Below, one piece after another: positions 16,591 to 24,885 of a stretch of 45,657 bases of DNA (the stretch's first letter is position 1; each line of letters starts with the position of its first letter). The translations under genes and the position numbers were made by a program. The stretch comes from Desulfarculaceae bacterium (GTDB taxonomy: Bacteria; Desulfobacterota; Desulfarculia; Desulfarculales; Desulfarculaceae), in the NCBI GenBank assembly GCA_020444545.1, contig JAHLKT010000010.1, positions 1 to 45,657 of the forward strand, given 5' to 3'. The notes below the pieces were generated by a model that saw only the letters and a program-made list of their open reading frames with translations, had not been told where the DNA came from and did not search any database.

Positions 16591-17226
16591 ATGGCGAACC
16601 CTGATTTCAGCAACACGGCCATCGTGGCCTGCGGAACCATGAGCCCGGAGCTTAATCACCTCAAGACCGAGGGATGGCTCAACGCGGGCAAGATCGTCTA
16701 CACCACCCCGGGCCTGCACCAGAACTGCCCAGAGCTGGAGCGCCAGCTGGCCGAGGCGGTGGAGCGGGTCAAGGACGAGTACGAGCGGGTGATCGTGGTT
16801 TACGGCGGCAAGTATTGCTACGTGAACGCGGCCGAGCCCACCCGCACCATGGCCCAGGTGATCGACGGTCTGGGCCCCAAGGTGCGGCGGGTGCAGGCCA
16901 CCCACTGCATGGACATGGTGGCCTCCGAGGCCGAGCGCGAGGAATTGGCCGGTGGCCAGAAGGTGTGGTGGATGACCCCGGGTTGGGTCAAGTACCGCTC
17001 CAAGGTGTTCGAGGGCTGGGACCAGGGCATTGCCAACGAGAATTTCCCGCGCCACACCGGCGGGGCCTGGGTCCTGGACGGCATCGGTCTCTGCGAGGAA
17101 TACCTCAACGAGCGCCCCGAGGAGATCCTGGACTACTCGGACTGGATGGGCATTCCCTTGCAGGGCGTGCCGGTGAGCCTGGAACGCTTCAAGGCCCTGC
17201 TCTCCGAGGCCCTGGAGGCGGAGTAG
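16591..17226 (+). CDS. DUF1638 domain-containing protein
   Basis: This 211-residue protein has the DUF1638 pattern: AIVACGTMSPELNHL at residues 9-23, TTPGLHQNCPELE near 39-51, YGGKYCY near 71-77, then QATHCMDM. The conserved His and Cys residues suggest metal or cofactor binding. The family is common in methanogens and acetogens and is often found with corrinoid methyltransferases, but its function is unproven. AAGGGAG precedes the ATG. It is the last gene of the sigma-54 operon, after a strong hairpin, and converges on the BKACE operon. The URO-D-like gene of the upstream operon is a possible functional partner. Confidence 0.8.
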   Translation: MANPDFSNTAIVACGTMSPELNHLKTEGWLNAGKIVYTTPGLHQNCPELERQLAEAVERVKDEYERVIVVYGGKYCYVNAAEPTRTMAQVIDGLGPKVRRVQATHCMDMVASEAEREELAGGQKVWWMTPGWVKYRSKVFEGWDQGIANENFPRHTGGAWVLDGIGLCEEYLNERPEEILDYSDWMGIPLQGVPVSLERFKALLSEALEAE

Positions 17227-17249
17227 GGGACACGCGGCCGGCGCGGAGA

Positions 17250-17268
17250 CCCGGGGGCCAGCCCCGGG
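17250..17268. terminator. GC hairpin between convergent operons
   Basis: A seven-base stem (CCCGGGG and CCCCGGG) with a five-base loop sits between two convergent stops (17226 and 17275). There is no T-run, so it is a weak terminator candidate, possibly acting on both strands. Confidence 0.35.
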
Positions 17269-17274
17269 AGGGGC

Positions 17275-18210
17275 TCAGTAGTTGACCTGGTCCAATCCCT
17301 TGAGGCCCAGGATCTGGCGGGCCTCGTCCGGAGTGGCCGGTTCTATGCCGAACTCGCGGGCGATGCGGATGATCTTGGCCACCTGCTCACCGCTGTTCTT
17401 GGCCAAGACGCCCTTTTCCAAATACAGGTTGTCCTCCAGGCCCACCCGGGCGTTGCCGCCCATTAGCAGGGCGTGGGTGGTCAGGGGGAACTGGAAGCGC
17501 CCCGCGGCGCAGACCGACCACACGAAGTCGCCTATCTGGCGGCGGGCCGTCTCCAGCAAATGCACCAGATGTTCGATGGTGGCCGGGATGCCGCCCAGGA
17601 TGCCCAGCACGAATTGCAAATACACCGGGGTTTGCACGTGGCCGTCCTTGATCAGCTGGGCCAGGTTGTTGATCATGCCCACGTCGTAAATCTCGAACTC
17701 GGGCTTGGTGCCGTGTTGGCCCATTATCGAGACGAACTTGCGCATGGTGTAAAAGGTGTTGGGGAAAATGAAGTCCTCGGTGGCGCGCAGGTACTCCTCC
17801 TCCCAGTCGTGCTTCCAGTCCTTGCCTTTGCCCGCGATGTGGAACAGGGCGAAATTAAGCGAGCCGGCGTTGAGCGAGGCCAGCTCCGGCTCCAGGGAGG
17901 CCACCACCTTGGAGCGGTTCTCCACCGGCTCGCCCAGGCGGCCGCCGGTGGTGGTGCATAGCACGATGTCGCAGCGCTTCTTCACCTCGCCGGCCACCTT
18001 GCGGTAGATATCCTGATCCGCGTTGGGTATGCCGGTCTGCTCGTCGCGCACGTGCAGATGGGCCACCGCTCCGCCGGCCTCGTACACCGACATGATGTCC
18101 GCGATAAGCTCCTCGGCGGTCACCGGCAGGTGGGGCGACATGGAGGGCGTGTGGATGGAGCCGGTCACCGCGGCGGTGATGACGGCCTTGTTGCTATATT
18201 GCTCCGGCAT
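17275..18210 (-). CDS. BKACE-family beta-keto acid cleavage enzyme
   Basis: The start ATG 18210 follows GAGGTG; the frame stays open upstream only because it overlaps the previous gene. The 311-residue product has the GSIHTPSMSPHLPVT segment at residues 17-31 and the zinc-binding HLHVR with H51 and H53, both hallmarks of the 3-keto-5-aminohexanoate cleavage family. These enzymes condense a beta-keto acid with acetyl-CoA and release acetoacetyl-CoA or another CoA ester plus a shortened product. It is the last gene of an operon with a 3-hydroxyacyl-CoA-dehydrogenase-family enzyme, a Liv transporter and a threonine-dehydrogenase-like SDR. That context suggests catabolism of a beta-hydroxy acid such as carnitine or a hydroxy-amino acid; the exact substrate is open. 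Confidence 0.92.
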   Translation of the reverse strand: MPEQYSNKAVITAAVTGSIHTPSMSPHLPVTAEELIADIMSVYEAGGAVAHLHVRDEQTGIPNADQDIYRKVAGEVKKRCDIVLCTTTGGRLGEPVENRSKVVASLEPELASLNAGSLNFALFHIAGKGKDWKHDWEEEYLRATEDFIFPNTFYTMRKFVSIMGQHGTKPEFEIYDVGMINNLAQLIKDGHVQTPVYLQFVLGILGGIPATIEHLVHLLETARRQIGDFVWSVCAAGRFQFPLTTHALLMGGNARVGLEDNLYLEKGVLAKNSGEQVAKIIRIAREFGIEPATPDEARQILGLKGLDQVNY

Positions 18211-18232
18211 GGGATTCACCTCGGCTGTTGGC

Positions 18233-19189
18233 TTAGTTAGGCTGCATGGCGCGGAAATCGGCGATGAACTGCTCCACCATGCCGGGCAGGTCGTACCCGG
18301 CTTGCCAGCCCCATTCTTGGCGCGCCCTGGAATCATCGAGCTGTAGCTGCCCCAGTTGGCTCAACATGCGGTTGATTCGGGGATCGGGCGCGAAGCTCAG
18401 GCGAGCCCCCGGCACCCGGGCGCTCACCTCGTCCACCAGCTCCTGGGCCGAATACGAGGGCTTCATCCCCGTGATGTTGTAGACCCTGGTCTTGATGCCG
18501 GTCTCCGGCGCGTTGCCCAGCTCCCACAGGGCCCGCACCGTGTCGCGGTAGTAGATCACCGGGCAGCGGGTGTCCGGCTCCACCAAAATCTCGTAGGGCA
18601 GTCCTTGCAAGGGCCTTTCGATGGCCCAGCAATTGTAGATGGACATGTGGGGCACCTTGGAACCGGGCCCTACCACCGAGGGCACCCGGACGGCCCGGAA
18701 GTCCAGGCCGAAGCGGCGATGCTGGAACATGCCCAGTTGTTCGCAGGAGAGCTTGCACACCCCGTACATGCTGGTGGGATGCTCCACGCTGGCCTCGCTC
18801 ACCGGCCCGGGGGGCAGGTCCTGGCCGTAGACCGCGATGCTGCTGGCGAAGACCAGGCGCTTGACGCCGCAAAGCCGGGCCGCCTCCAGCAGGCGGTAGG
18901 TGCCGTGGATGTTCACCTCGAAGGCGGCCCAGGGGTCCAACTCCGAGGGAACCGAGAGGAGCCCTCCCAGGTGATAGACGGTGTCGACCTCGCGGCGGCG
19001 CAATATCTCCACCAGGGAGGAAAGACTGTTCAGGGACGAGGGCTGATACTCCACGGCCTGAGCGATGTCGGCCATGGCCGGCCCGGGCGGGGCCGGGTCC
19101 AACAGAAGGGGGCGCTGCCCCTCGGCCACCGCCGTGCGGGCCAGCTGCGAACCGATGAAACCGGTGCCTCCGGTGATGAGAATGGTCAT
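18233..19189 (-). CDS. Extended SDR, NAD-dependent epimerase/L-threonine dehydrogenase-like
   Basis: This 318-residue protein has the Rossmann motif TGGTGFIG at residues 6-13 and the catalytic YxxxK in SMYGVCK near 142-146, with the upstream SSIAVYG serine. The length and the YNITGMKPSYSAQELVDEV segment resemble the short-chain L-threonine 3-dehydrogenases as well as UDP-sugar epimerases. Next to BKACE, oxidation of a beta-hydroxy-amino acid to a beta-keto acid is more likely than sugar chemistry, but this is inferred. It lies 22 bases upstream of the BKACE start, in the same operon. Confidence 0.85.
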   Translation of the reverse strand: MTILITGGTGFIGSQLARTAVAEGQRPLLLDPAPPGPAMADIAQAVEYQPSSLNSLSSLVEILRRREVDTVYHLGGLLSVPSELDPWAAFEVNIHGTYRLLEAARLCGVKRLVFASSIAVYGQDLPPGPVSEASVEHPTSMYGVCKLSCEQLGMFQHRRFGLDFRAVRVPSVVGPGSKVPHMSIYNCWAIERPLQGLPYEILVEPDTRCPVIYYRDTVRALWELGNAPETGIKTRVYNITGMKPSYSAQELVDEVSARVPGARLSFAPDPRINRMLSQLGQLQLDDSRARQEWGWQAGYDLPGMVEQFIADFRAMQPN

Positions 19190-19221
19190 GGCGCGCCCGC
19201 TGCTCCCATTGAGTTGGAAAC

Positions 19222-19262
19222 CGTTGGCCGGTCCCGCCTTCCCGTGGCGGGACCGACCAATG
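19222..19262 (-). terminator. Long hairpin downstream of the substrate-binding protein gene
   Basis: A 10-base stem (CGGTCCCGCC and GGCGGGACCG) with a seven-base loop is extended by TTGG/CCAA and G-T and C-G pairs after one mismatch. It lies between the binding-protein stop and the SDR start. No T-run follows on the - strand. Such hairpins usually stabilise the abundant binding-protein message and limit read-through. Confidence 0.5.
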
Positions 19263-19293
19263 GGTTGATGAAATAGCTGGGTGTTTTGTTAAA

Positions 19294-20502
19294 CTACTTG
19301 TCCAGGCCAGGGCACCCGGTTTCCCCGCAAGGCACCGCGATCTTCTCCGCGGGCACCATGGTGGGGGTCCCCACGAAAGCGTGGGGGAAGTAGGGGTTCT
19401 TGGCCACCACCGGTGCGATCCAGATAGGCTGCTGCACCTGGTGGTCGCAAGCACGCATGGTCCATTTCCCGGCCGGCCCGTCGTAGGTAAGGCCTTCCCA
19501 AGCCTTAATGACGTCACTCACCTTGGCGGTGCCGGCCTTTTTCACAGCCTCAGCCCAGAACATGGTGGCCAGGTAGGACTTGCCCCGCAGCCAGGTGGGG
19601 TAGTAGCCCTTGGCCTTCTTGAAACCATCCACGAACTCCTTGTTGGCCTTGCCGGGGATGGTGACCATGTAGATCTCGGCGCCCACGCTGCCGATAACGG
19701 CCTCGTCGTTGGCCACGGCCTTGATCACGTTCTCGTCGTTGGCAAAGTAGCAGGCGAACTTGGCCTTGAGGCCCAGGGGCTTGGCCTGCTTGAGCAGCAG
19801 GGCCATGTCGCTGCCCCAGTTGGAGGTGAACACCACCTCGGCGCCCGAGTTGATGATCTGGCTGACGTAGGGGGCGAAGTCCTTGGTGCCGATGGGATGC
19901 AGCACCTTGCCCACGATCTTGGCCTTCGGGTTGAGCTCGGCCAGCTTCTTGATGAAGGCCGCGGTGGCCTGCTGGCCGAAGGAGTAGTCCTGGGCGATGG
20001 TGAAGACCTTGGTGAAGCCCTGGCTGGCCACCCAGTTGGCCAAAGCGTAGGACTGGGTGTCGGTGTTGGCGCAGGCCCGGAAGAAGTGCTTGTTGCACTT
20101 GCTGCCGGTAAAGCTGGCCGCGGCCATGCCGTAGGAGATGAACATGCCGTCGTTTTTGGAAGCCAGGGTGGTCACGGCGCCGCCCACCGAGCTGCCGGCG
20201 CCGCCCATGAAGTACTTGACGCCTTTCTTCATCATCAGCTTGGTGGCCTTGCGGGTGGCCACGGCGGGTTTCAGCTCGCTGTCCACCGCGATCACCTCGA
20301 CCTTTTGGCCGTTGAGGCCGCCGGCCTTGTTGATGACCTCGGCGGCGTACTGCACCCCTTCCAGGTAGCGGTCGCCGATGTCCTTGAAGGCGCCGGAGAA
20401 CGGCTCCATCACCGCCAGTTTGATGGTCCCTCCCGCCAGGGACGCCGTGGCGGTGAACACCGCCAGCAGCAGGACCATTCCCACAATAATTACTTTACGC
20501 AT
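19294..20502 (-). CDS. ABC transporter substrate-binding protein (Liv/Leu-Ile-Val-binding type)
   Basis: The start ATG 20502 follows GGGAGGGAAC. The 402-residue precursor has a clear signal peptide (MRKVIIVGMVLLLAVFTATASLAGG) and then GTIKLAVMEPFSGAFKDIGDRYLEG, the start of a type I periplasmic binding protein. Family members bind branched-chain amino acids, amides, urea or aromatic and other organic acids. The ligand cannot be read. The gene follows LivF by 48 bases on the - strand, so the five Liv components form one unit. Given the BKACE and dehydrogenase partners, the ligand is likely the hydroxy acid consumed by this operon. Confidence 0.92.
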   Translation of the reverse strand: MRKVIIVGMVLLLAVFTATASLAGGTIKLAVMEPFSGAFKDIGDRYLEGVQYAAEVINKAGGLNGQKVEVIAVDSELKPAVATRKATKLMMKKGVKYFMGGAGSSVGGAVTTLASKNDGMFISYGMAAASFTGSKCNKHFFRACANTDTQSYALANWVASQGFTKVFTIAQDYSFGQQATAAFIKKLAELNPKAKIVGKVLHPIGTKDFAPYVSQIINSGAEVVFTSNWGSDMALLLKQAKPLGLKAKFACYFANDENVIKAVANDEAVIGSVGAEIYMVTIPGKANKEFVDGFKKAKGYYPTWLRGKSYLATMFWAEAVKKAGTAKVSDVIKAWEGLTYDGPAGKWTMRACDHQVQQPIWIAPVVAKNPYFPHAFVGTPTMVPAEKIAVPCGETGCPGLDK

Positions 20503-20550
20503 CTCAAGTTCCCTCCCTTGTTCAGGTAACGTGGCCAACTATGAACCTGG

Positions 20551-21261
20551 TTAAACCTCCAGGTATGTCTGGCGCACCTCTTCAGCGGCGACCAACTCCT
20601 GTCCGTCGCCCTGGAAAACGATGCGCCCCTTGGACATGATGAAAAAGCTTCCGGCCAGCTTCAGGGCCGCCTTGTAGTTCTGCTCCACCATCAGAATGGT
20701 CACCCCGCTGTGGCTGATGGCGGCCAGCATCTCCAAGACCGCCTCGGCCACCAGGGGGGCCAGCCCCTCGGTGGGTTCGTCCACCAGGATCAGGTCGGGG
20801 TTGCCCATCAGGGTGCGGGCCATGGTGAGCATCTGCTGCTCCCCGCCCGACAGATGGCCCCCCTTGTTGTCCCGCCGCTCGGCCAGGCGGCCGAAGGAAT
20901 CGAAGACCCTCTCCACGGTCCAGGGCTCGTAAGCGAGGTCCCCGCGGTGAGGCTTGATTCCGATGCGAAGGTTTTCCAGCACGGTGAGCGATTTGAAAAT
21001 GCGCCGCTCCTCGGGCACGTAGCCCAGGCCCAGCTGGGAGATCTGGAAGGGCTGGCGCCCCACCAATTCCTGGTCCTTGAAGCGCACGCTGCCTTGGCGC
21101 GGCTTCACCATGCCCATGATCGACATCAAGGTGGTGGACTTGCCCACTCCGTTGCGCCCCAGGAGGCAGGCCAGGCCGCCCCGGGCCAGCTCCAGGTTCA
21201 CCCCCTGCAGGACGTGGCTTTTACCGTAATAGCTGTGCAGATCGTTGACCTGGAGAATCAT
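20551..21261 (-). CDS. livF: Branched-chain-type ABC transporter ATP-binding protein LivF
   Basis: This 236-residue ATPase has Walker A GRNGVGKST, the ABC signature LSGGEQQ and Walker B LILVDEPTEGLAP. The short length and the ERRIFKSLTVLENL segment mark the LivF rather than the LivG branch. The start ATG overlaps the LivG stop by four bases (ATGA), so the two are translationally coupled. It powers import by the LivH-LivM channel together with LivG. Confidence 0.93.
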   Translation of the reverse strand: MILQVNDLHSYYGKSHVLQGVNLELARGGLACLLGRNGVGKSTTLMSIMGMVKPRQGSVRFKDQELVGRQPFQISQLGLGYVPEERRIFKSLTVLENLRIGIKPHRGDLAYEPWTVERVFDSFGRLAERRDNKGGHLSGGEQQMLTMARTLMGNPDLILVDEPTEGLAPLVAEAVLEMLAAISHSGVTILMVEQNYKAALKLAGSFFIMSKGRIVFQGDGQELVAAEEVRQTYLEV

Positions 21262-22019
21262 TCGGTTCCCTCCCCCAGGTAGGCATCCTTGACCCTTTGG
21301 TCGCAGCGGATTTCCTCGGGGTCGCCGCAGGCCAGGATGACCCCGTAGTGCAACACGGAGATGCGGTCGGCCAGGGTGAATACCACGTTCATGTCATGCT
21401 CGATGATGATGCAGGCGATGTTTTCGGTCACTCGGCCTATCATCTGGATGGAGTCCTCGGTCTCCTTGCGGCTCATGCCCGCGGTGGGCTCGTCCAAGAG
21501 CACCAGCTCGGGGTCGCAGGAGAGGGTCACCCCCAGCTCCAGGGCCCGTTGCTGACCATAGGCCAGCTCCTGGGCCGGGACGTCCCGATACTCCAGCAGG
21601 CCGATGCGCTCCAGTATCTCCTCGCTGCGTTGGGCCAACTGCTTGTCTTGATGAGGGCGCTTGAGCAGGTTGTAGCGCAGGCCCTGTTTGGAGCGGACCC
21701 CGGCCAGGACGTTGTCAAAGGCCGTGAGCTGCGAAAAGATGTTGGTGATCTGGAAAGAGCGCGCCATGCCCAGGCGGGCCCGGGTGTAGGCATTTGACGA
21801 GGAAATATCGCGGTCCTTGAAGATCACCGCGCCCGAGGTGGCGGGGAACTTGCCGCTGATCACGTTGAACAGGGTGGTTTTTCCCGCGCCGTTGGGGCCG
21901 ATGACCGCGAAACGCTCCCGCGCCCCCACTTCGAAGTTGACCCCGGTGAGCACCTGAAGGCCCGAGAAGTTCTTGCGGACCTCGTCTACTTTCAGAATGG
22001 GATCCTCAGTGGTTCTCAT
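21258..22019 (-). CDS. livG: Branched-chain-type ABC transporter ATP-binding protein LivG
   Basis: This 253-residue ATPase has Walker A GPNGAGKTTLFN and Walker B VLLDEPTAGMS. The signature motif is unusual, reading AYGQQRALE where LSGGQQ-like sequence normally stands, a form common in LivG proteins. The C-terminal HYGVILACGDPEEIRCDQRVKDAYLG tail is also typical. The ATG lies within the 3' end of LivM (14-base overlap). It forms a heterodimer with LivF to energise uptake. Confidence 0.93.
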   Translation of the reverse strand: MRTTEDPILKVDEVRKNFSGLQVLTGVNFEVGARERFAVIGPNGAGKTTLFNVISGKFPATSGAVIFKDRDISSSNAYTRARLGMARSFQITNIFSQLTAFDNVLAGVRSKQGLRYNLLKRPHQDKQLAQRSEEILERIGLLEYRDVPAQELAYGQQRALELGVTLSCDPELVLLDEPTAGMSRKETEDSIQMIGRVTENIACIIIEHDMNVVFTLADRISVLHYGVILACGDPEEIRCDQRVKDAYLGEGTE

Positions 22020-23001
22020 CAGGTCCTCGCTCGTGGTTGTTGGCTCCGCGCAGCCTGGCGGCCAGGCTTTTGGCCAGACCCGAGAGCCCGCCCGGCGCGA
22101 ACAGCACCATCAGGATGAACAGGACTCCCATGATCAGGGGCCAGTTCTCGGTCAGGTCGCTGAGGAAATCCTGGACGTAGGTGTAAAAGACCGCGCCCAC
22201 GATTGGCCCCACGAAGCTGGCCGTGCCGCCTATGTAGGTCATGAGCAAAACCTTGGTGGTCATGGCGATGCTCACTGCGTCCTGGGACACGAAGGAGTTG
22301 AACACGGCGTAAAAGGAACCGGCCAGGCCGGCCAGGGCGCCGGCGATGATGAACAGGTTGAGACGGGCCACGTTGGTGTTGTAGCCCAGGAAGCGCATGC
22401 GCTCTTCGTTTTCCCGGATCAGGAGCACCGACTGTCCCATGGCGGTGCGGGTGAAATACCAGCAGTAGGCCACGGCCAGGCCTATGACCACCACGGTCAG
22501 GTAATACATGTCGATGGGGTTGGAGGGGCTCAGCTGGAACAGCCCCAGGTTCACCGCCGGGGGGGAGATGCTCAGCCCGTCGTCGCCGCCGGTCACGGTG
22601 TGCCACTTGACCGCGATGGCGAAAACCAGGGCGTTGAAGGCCAGGGTGAGCAGGGCGAAGGGGGTGCCCTTGACCCTGAGCAGCAACAGGCCCACCACCA
22701 GGCCCACCATGGCGGTGAACCCCGTGCCCAGGGCCACGGCCAGGAACAAGGGGATGCCGGCCAGGTGGTTCAAGGCCAGGGCCGTGGCAAAGGCCCCCAC
22801 CCCGAAGAACATGGCGTGCCCAAAGGAAAGCAGGCCGGCATAACCCAACAGCAGGTTGTAGCTCACCGCGTAGAGGGAAAAGATTATGGCCTCGGTGATC
22901 AGGCGCAGTTGAAAGGGCGGCATGATCCAGGGCATGGCCGCCAACAGGGCCAGGCCCAGGGGCAAACCCCAGCGGGATACGGCGGATTTGGCGGCGGGCA
23001 T
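22006..23001 (-). CDS. livM: Branched-chain-type ABC transporter permease LivM
   Basis: This 331-residue membrane protein has about eight to ten hydrophobic helices and the LivM segments SYNLLLGYAGLLSFGHAMFFG and GPIVGAVFYTYVQDFLS. The start overlaps the LivH stop by one base. It pairs with LivH to form the channel for the periplasmic binding protein. Confidence 0.92.
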   Translation of the reverse strand: MPAAKSAVSRWGLPLGLALLAAMPWIMPPFQLRLITEAIIFSLYAVSYNLLLGYAGLLSFGHAMFFGVGAFATALALNHLAGIPLFLAVALGTGFTAMVGLVVGLLLLRVKGTPFALLTLAFNALVFAIAVKWHTVTGGDDGLSISPPAVNLGLFQLSPSNPIDMYYLTVVVIGLAVAYCWYFTRTAMGQSVLLIRENEERMRFLGYNTNVARLNLFIIAGALAGLAGSFYAVFNSFVSQDAVSIAMTTKVLLMTYIGGTASFVGPIVGAVFYTYVQDFLSDLTENWPLIMGVLFILMVLFAPGGLSGLAKSLAARLRGANNHERGPDENH

Positions 23002-23861
23002 TATTGCTTCTCCCCGAACAGGCCCTCGGGCTTGACCACCAGCACCAGGGCCATGAGCATGTAGATCAGGGCCAGGGAGAACTGCGGGAACAGGATCACC
23101 CCGAAGGATTGCAACTGGCCGATGATGAACGAGGCCAGCACCGCGCCCCCCAAACTGCCCATGCCGCCCACCACGATGACCACGAAGGCGTCGATGAGGA
23201 TGGACTCGGCCATGCCGGGGAAAACGCTGAGCAGGGGGCCGGCTGCCACTCCGGCGAAGCCCGAAAGCGCGGCCCCCACCGCGAACACCCCCATGAACAC
23301 CAGGGGTACGTTGATGCCCAGGGCCTCCACCATGGCGCTATCGTCCACCGCCGCCCGCACGATGATGCCGATGCGGGTCTTGAACAGGACCAGGGCCATG
23401 GCCAGGCCCAGGGCCACGGCCACCGAAAAGAGGAACAGGCGGTACACCGGATAGGTGATGCCCATGAATTGGACCGTGCCCGCCAGGAAGCCGGTGATGG
23501 TCATGGCCTGGGGGCTGGTGCCCCAGATCCACTTCACGCCCTCGTGGATGATGTAGGCGATGCCGAAGGTCAACAGCAGCTCGTGGACATGCCCCAGCAC
23601 GTGGACCTTGCGCAGGAGGAAGCGCTCGATCACCGCGCCGATGAGCATGAGCAGCAGGGGGCTGATGATCAGGGCCAGCCAGAAGTTCCCGATGACCTGC
23701 ACCAGGGAATAGGCGAAATAGGCGCCCAGCATATAGAAAGACGCGTGGGCGAAGTTGAGCACGTTCATCATGCCGAAGACCAAGGTGAGCCCGGAGGAAA
23801 CCAGGAACAACAACCCGGCGTAGGCCAGTCCGTGCAGGAAAAAGACCGCGATTTCACTCAT
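23001..23861 (-). CDS. livH: Branched-chain-type ABC transporter permease LivH
   Basis: The likely start is ATG 23861 (MSEIAVFFLHGLAYAG); the longer open frame to 23915 overlaps the 3' end of the dehydrogenase gene and has no clear start support. The 286-residue product is almost entirely hydrophobic and has the LivH features GLTLVFGMMNVLNFAHASFYMLGA and VVIVGGMGSLGGAVLASFIIG. It forms the second half of the import channel with LivM. Confidence 0.92.
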   Translation of the reverse strand: MSEIAVFFLHGLAYAGLLFLVSSGLTLVFGMMNVLNFAHASFYMLGAYFAYSLVQVIGNFWLALIISPLLLMLIGAVIERFLLRKVHVLGHVHELLLTFGIAYIIHEGVKWIWGTSPQAMTITGFLAGTVQFMGITYPVYRLFLFSVAVALGLAMALVLFKTRIGIIVRAAVDDSAMVEALGINVPLVFMGVFAVGAALSGFAGVAAGPLLSVFPGMAESILIDAFVVIVVGGMGSLGGAVLASFIIGQLQSFGVILFPQFSLALIYMLMALVLVVKPEGLFGEKQ

Positions 23862-23907
23862 GGCGTCACCCCGATCACGTTGCCCTTCCCTTGGATGCGG
23901 GAGCCAT

Positions 23908-24867
23908 TCATTCACCTTCCCCCGAAAGAACCACTTGCAGGATTTTCACCAGGACCTCGTCGCGCTGGGACAGGAGCGCGCTGAGTTTCTCCGGAGGCCA
24001 GGAATGGAACCCTTGGCCGGTCTTGGCGCCCAACTGGCCGGCGCGGAACTTTTCGGCCAGCAGGGGAGAGGGCTCCGGCGAGCAGTCCAGCTCGGCCAGG
24101 AAGTCCTTGTGGATCTCGTAGGTCAGATCCAGGCCGGCCAGGTCGGCGGTGGCCAGGGGCCCCAGGAAGGCCATGCGCAGGCCGAAGCAGTAGCGCACCA
24201 CGTCGTCCACGTCCTCGGGGCTGGCGATGCCGCGCTCCACCAGCTGGATAGCCTCCCGCCACAGGGCGTGCTGCATACGGTTGCCGATGAAGCCGGGCAC
24301 GTCCTTGAGCACCTTGATGGGCTTTTTGCCCACCTCGGCCAAGAGGTCGCACATGGCCGCGAAGGCCTCGTCCGAGGTGGCCGGCGACTTGATCACCTCC
24401 ACCCCGGGCACCACATGGGGCGGGTTCCAGAAATGGGTGCCCAGCACCCTTTCGGGGTGGCGGAGGCCCTGGGCGATCTTTTGGATGCTGATGGTGGAGG
24501 TGTTGCTGGCCAGGATGCAGGACGCCGGGGCCTCTTCTTCCAGGGCCGCGAATATCTTTTGCTTGAGGGCCAGGTTTTCGCTCACCGCCTCGATGATGAA
24601 ATCGCGCTCTTGGCACAGCCCGGCCAGGTCTTGGCACAGGGTGATGTTGGCCAGGGCCCGCTCCATTTGCTCCGGAGTTACCAGGCCCAGCTTGATCAGC
24701 ACCGCGAAGCTTTGCCGGATGCGCTCCGGGGCCGAGGCCAGCACCGCCTGGTCCTGGTCGTAGAGCGTGACCAGGCAGCCTCCCCGGGCCAGCAGCTGGG
24801 CGATGCCGTGGCCCATGAGACCCGCGCCCAGCACCCCGACCTTGTGTTGCCTATCCATGTGTGCCAT
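23908..24867 (-). CDS. 3-hydroxyacyl-CoA dehydrogenase-family enzyme (carnitine-dehydrogenase-like size)
   Basis: This 319-residue NAD enzyme has the Rossmann motif GVLGAGLMGHG near residues 11-21, the SNTST segment at 121-125, and the catalytic His145 in GTHFWNPPHVVPGVEVI. It is slightly longer than classic HBD proteins. The WNPPH variant is seen in relatives that oxidise free beta-hydroxy acids, such as L-carnitine dehydrogenase or L-gulonate dehydrogenase. Genomic pairing with BKACE fits an enzyme making the beta-keto acid that BKACE cleaves. ATG 24858 is an alternative start. It is the first enzyme gene after the XRE regulator and precedes the Liv genes. Confidence 0.88.
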   Translation of the reverse strand: MAHMDRQHKVGVLGAGLMGHGIAQLLARGGCLVTLYDQDQAVLASAPERIRQSFAVLIKLGLVTPEQMERALANITLCQDLAGLCQERDFIIEAVSENLALKQKIFAALEEEAPASCILASNTSTISIQKIAQGLRHPERVLGTHFWNPPHVVPGVEVIKSPATSDEAFAAMCDLLAEVGKKPIKVLKDVPGFIGNRMQHALWREAIQLVERGIASPEDVDDVVRYCFGLRMAFLGPLATADLAGLDLTYEIHKDFLAELDCSPEPSPLLAEKFRAGQLGAKTGQGFHSWPPEKLSALLSQRDEVLVKILQVVLSGEGE

Positions 24868-24885
24868 TGCCTCGCCGTTCGCGGT

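Noticed and set aside
10410-17226. Class II benzoyl-CoA reductase (Bam) gene set, because of HdrA- and MvhD-like genes
   Set aside because: No BamB tungsten subunit, no BamC-like or Nuo-like genes are present, and the TusA/DsrE/DUF1638 content points elsewhere.
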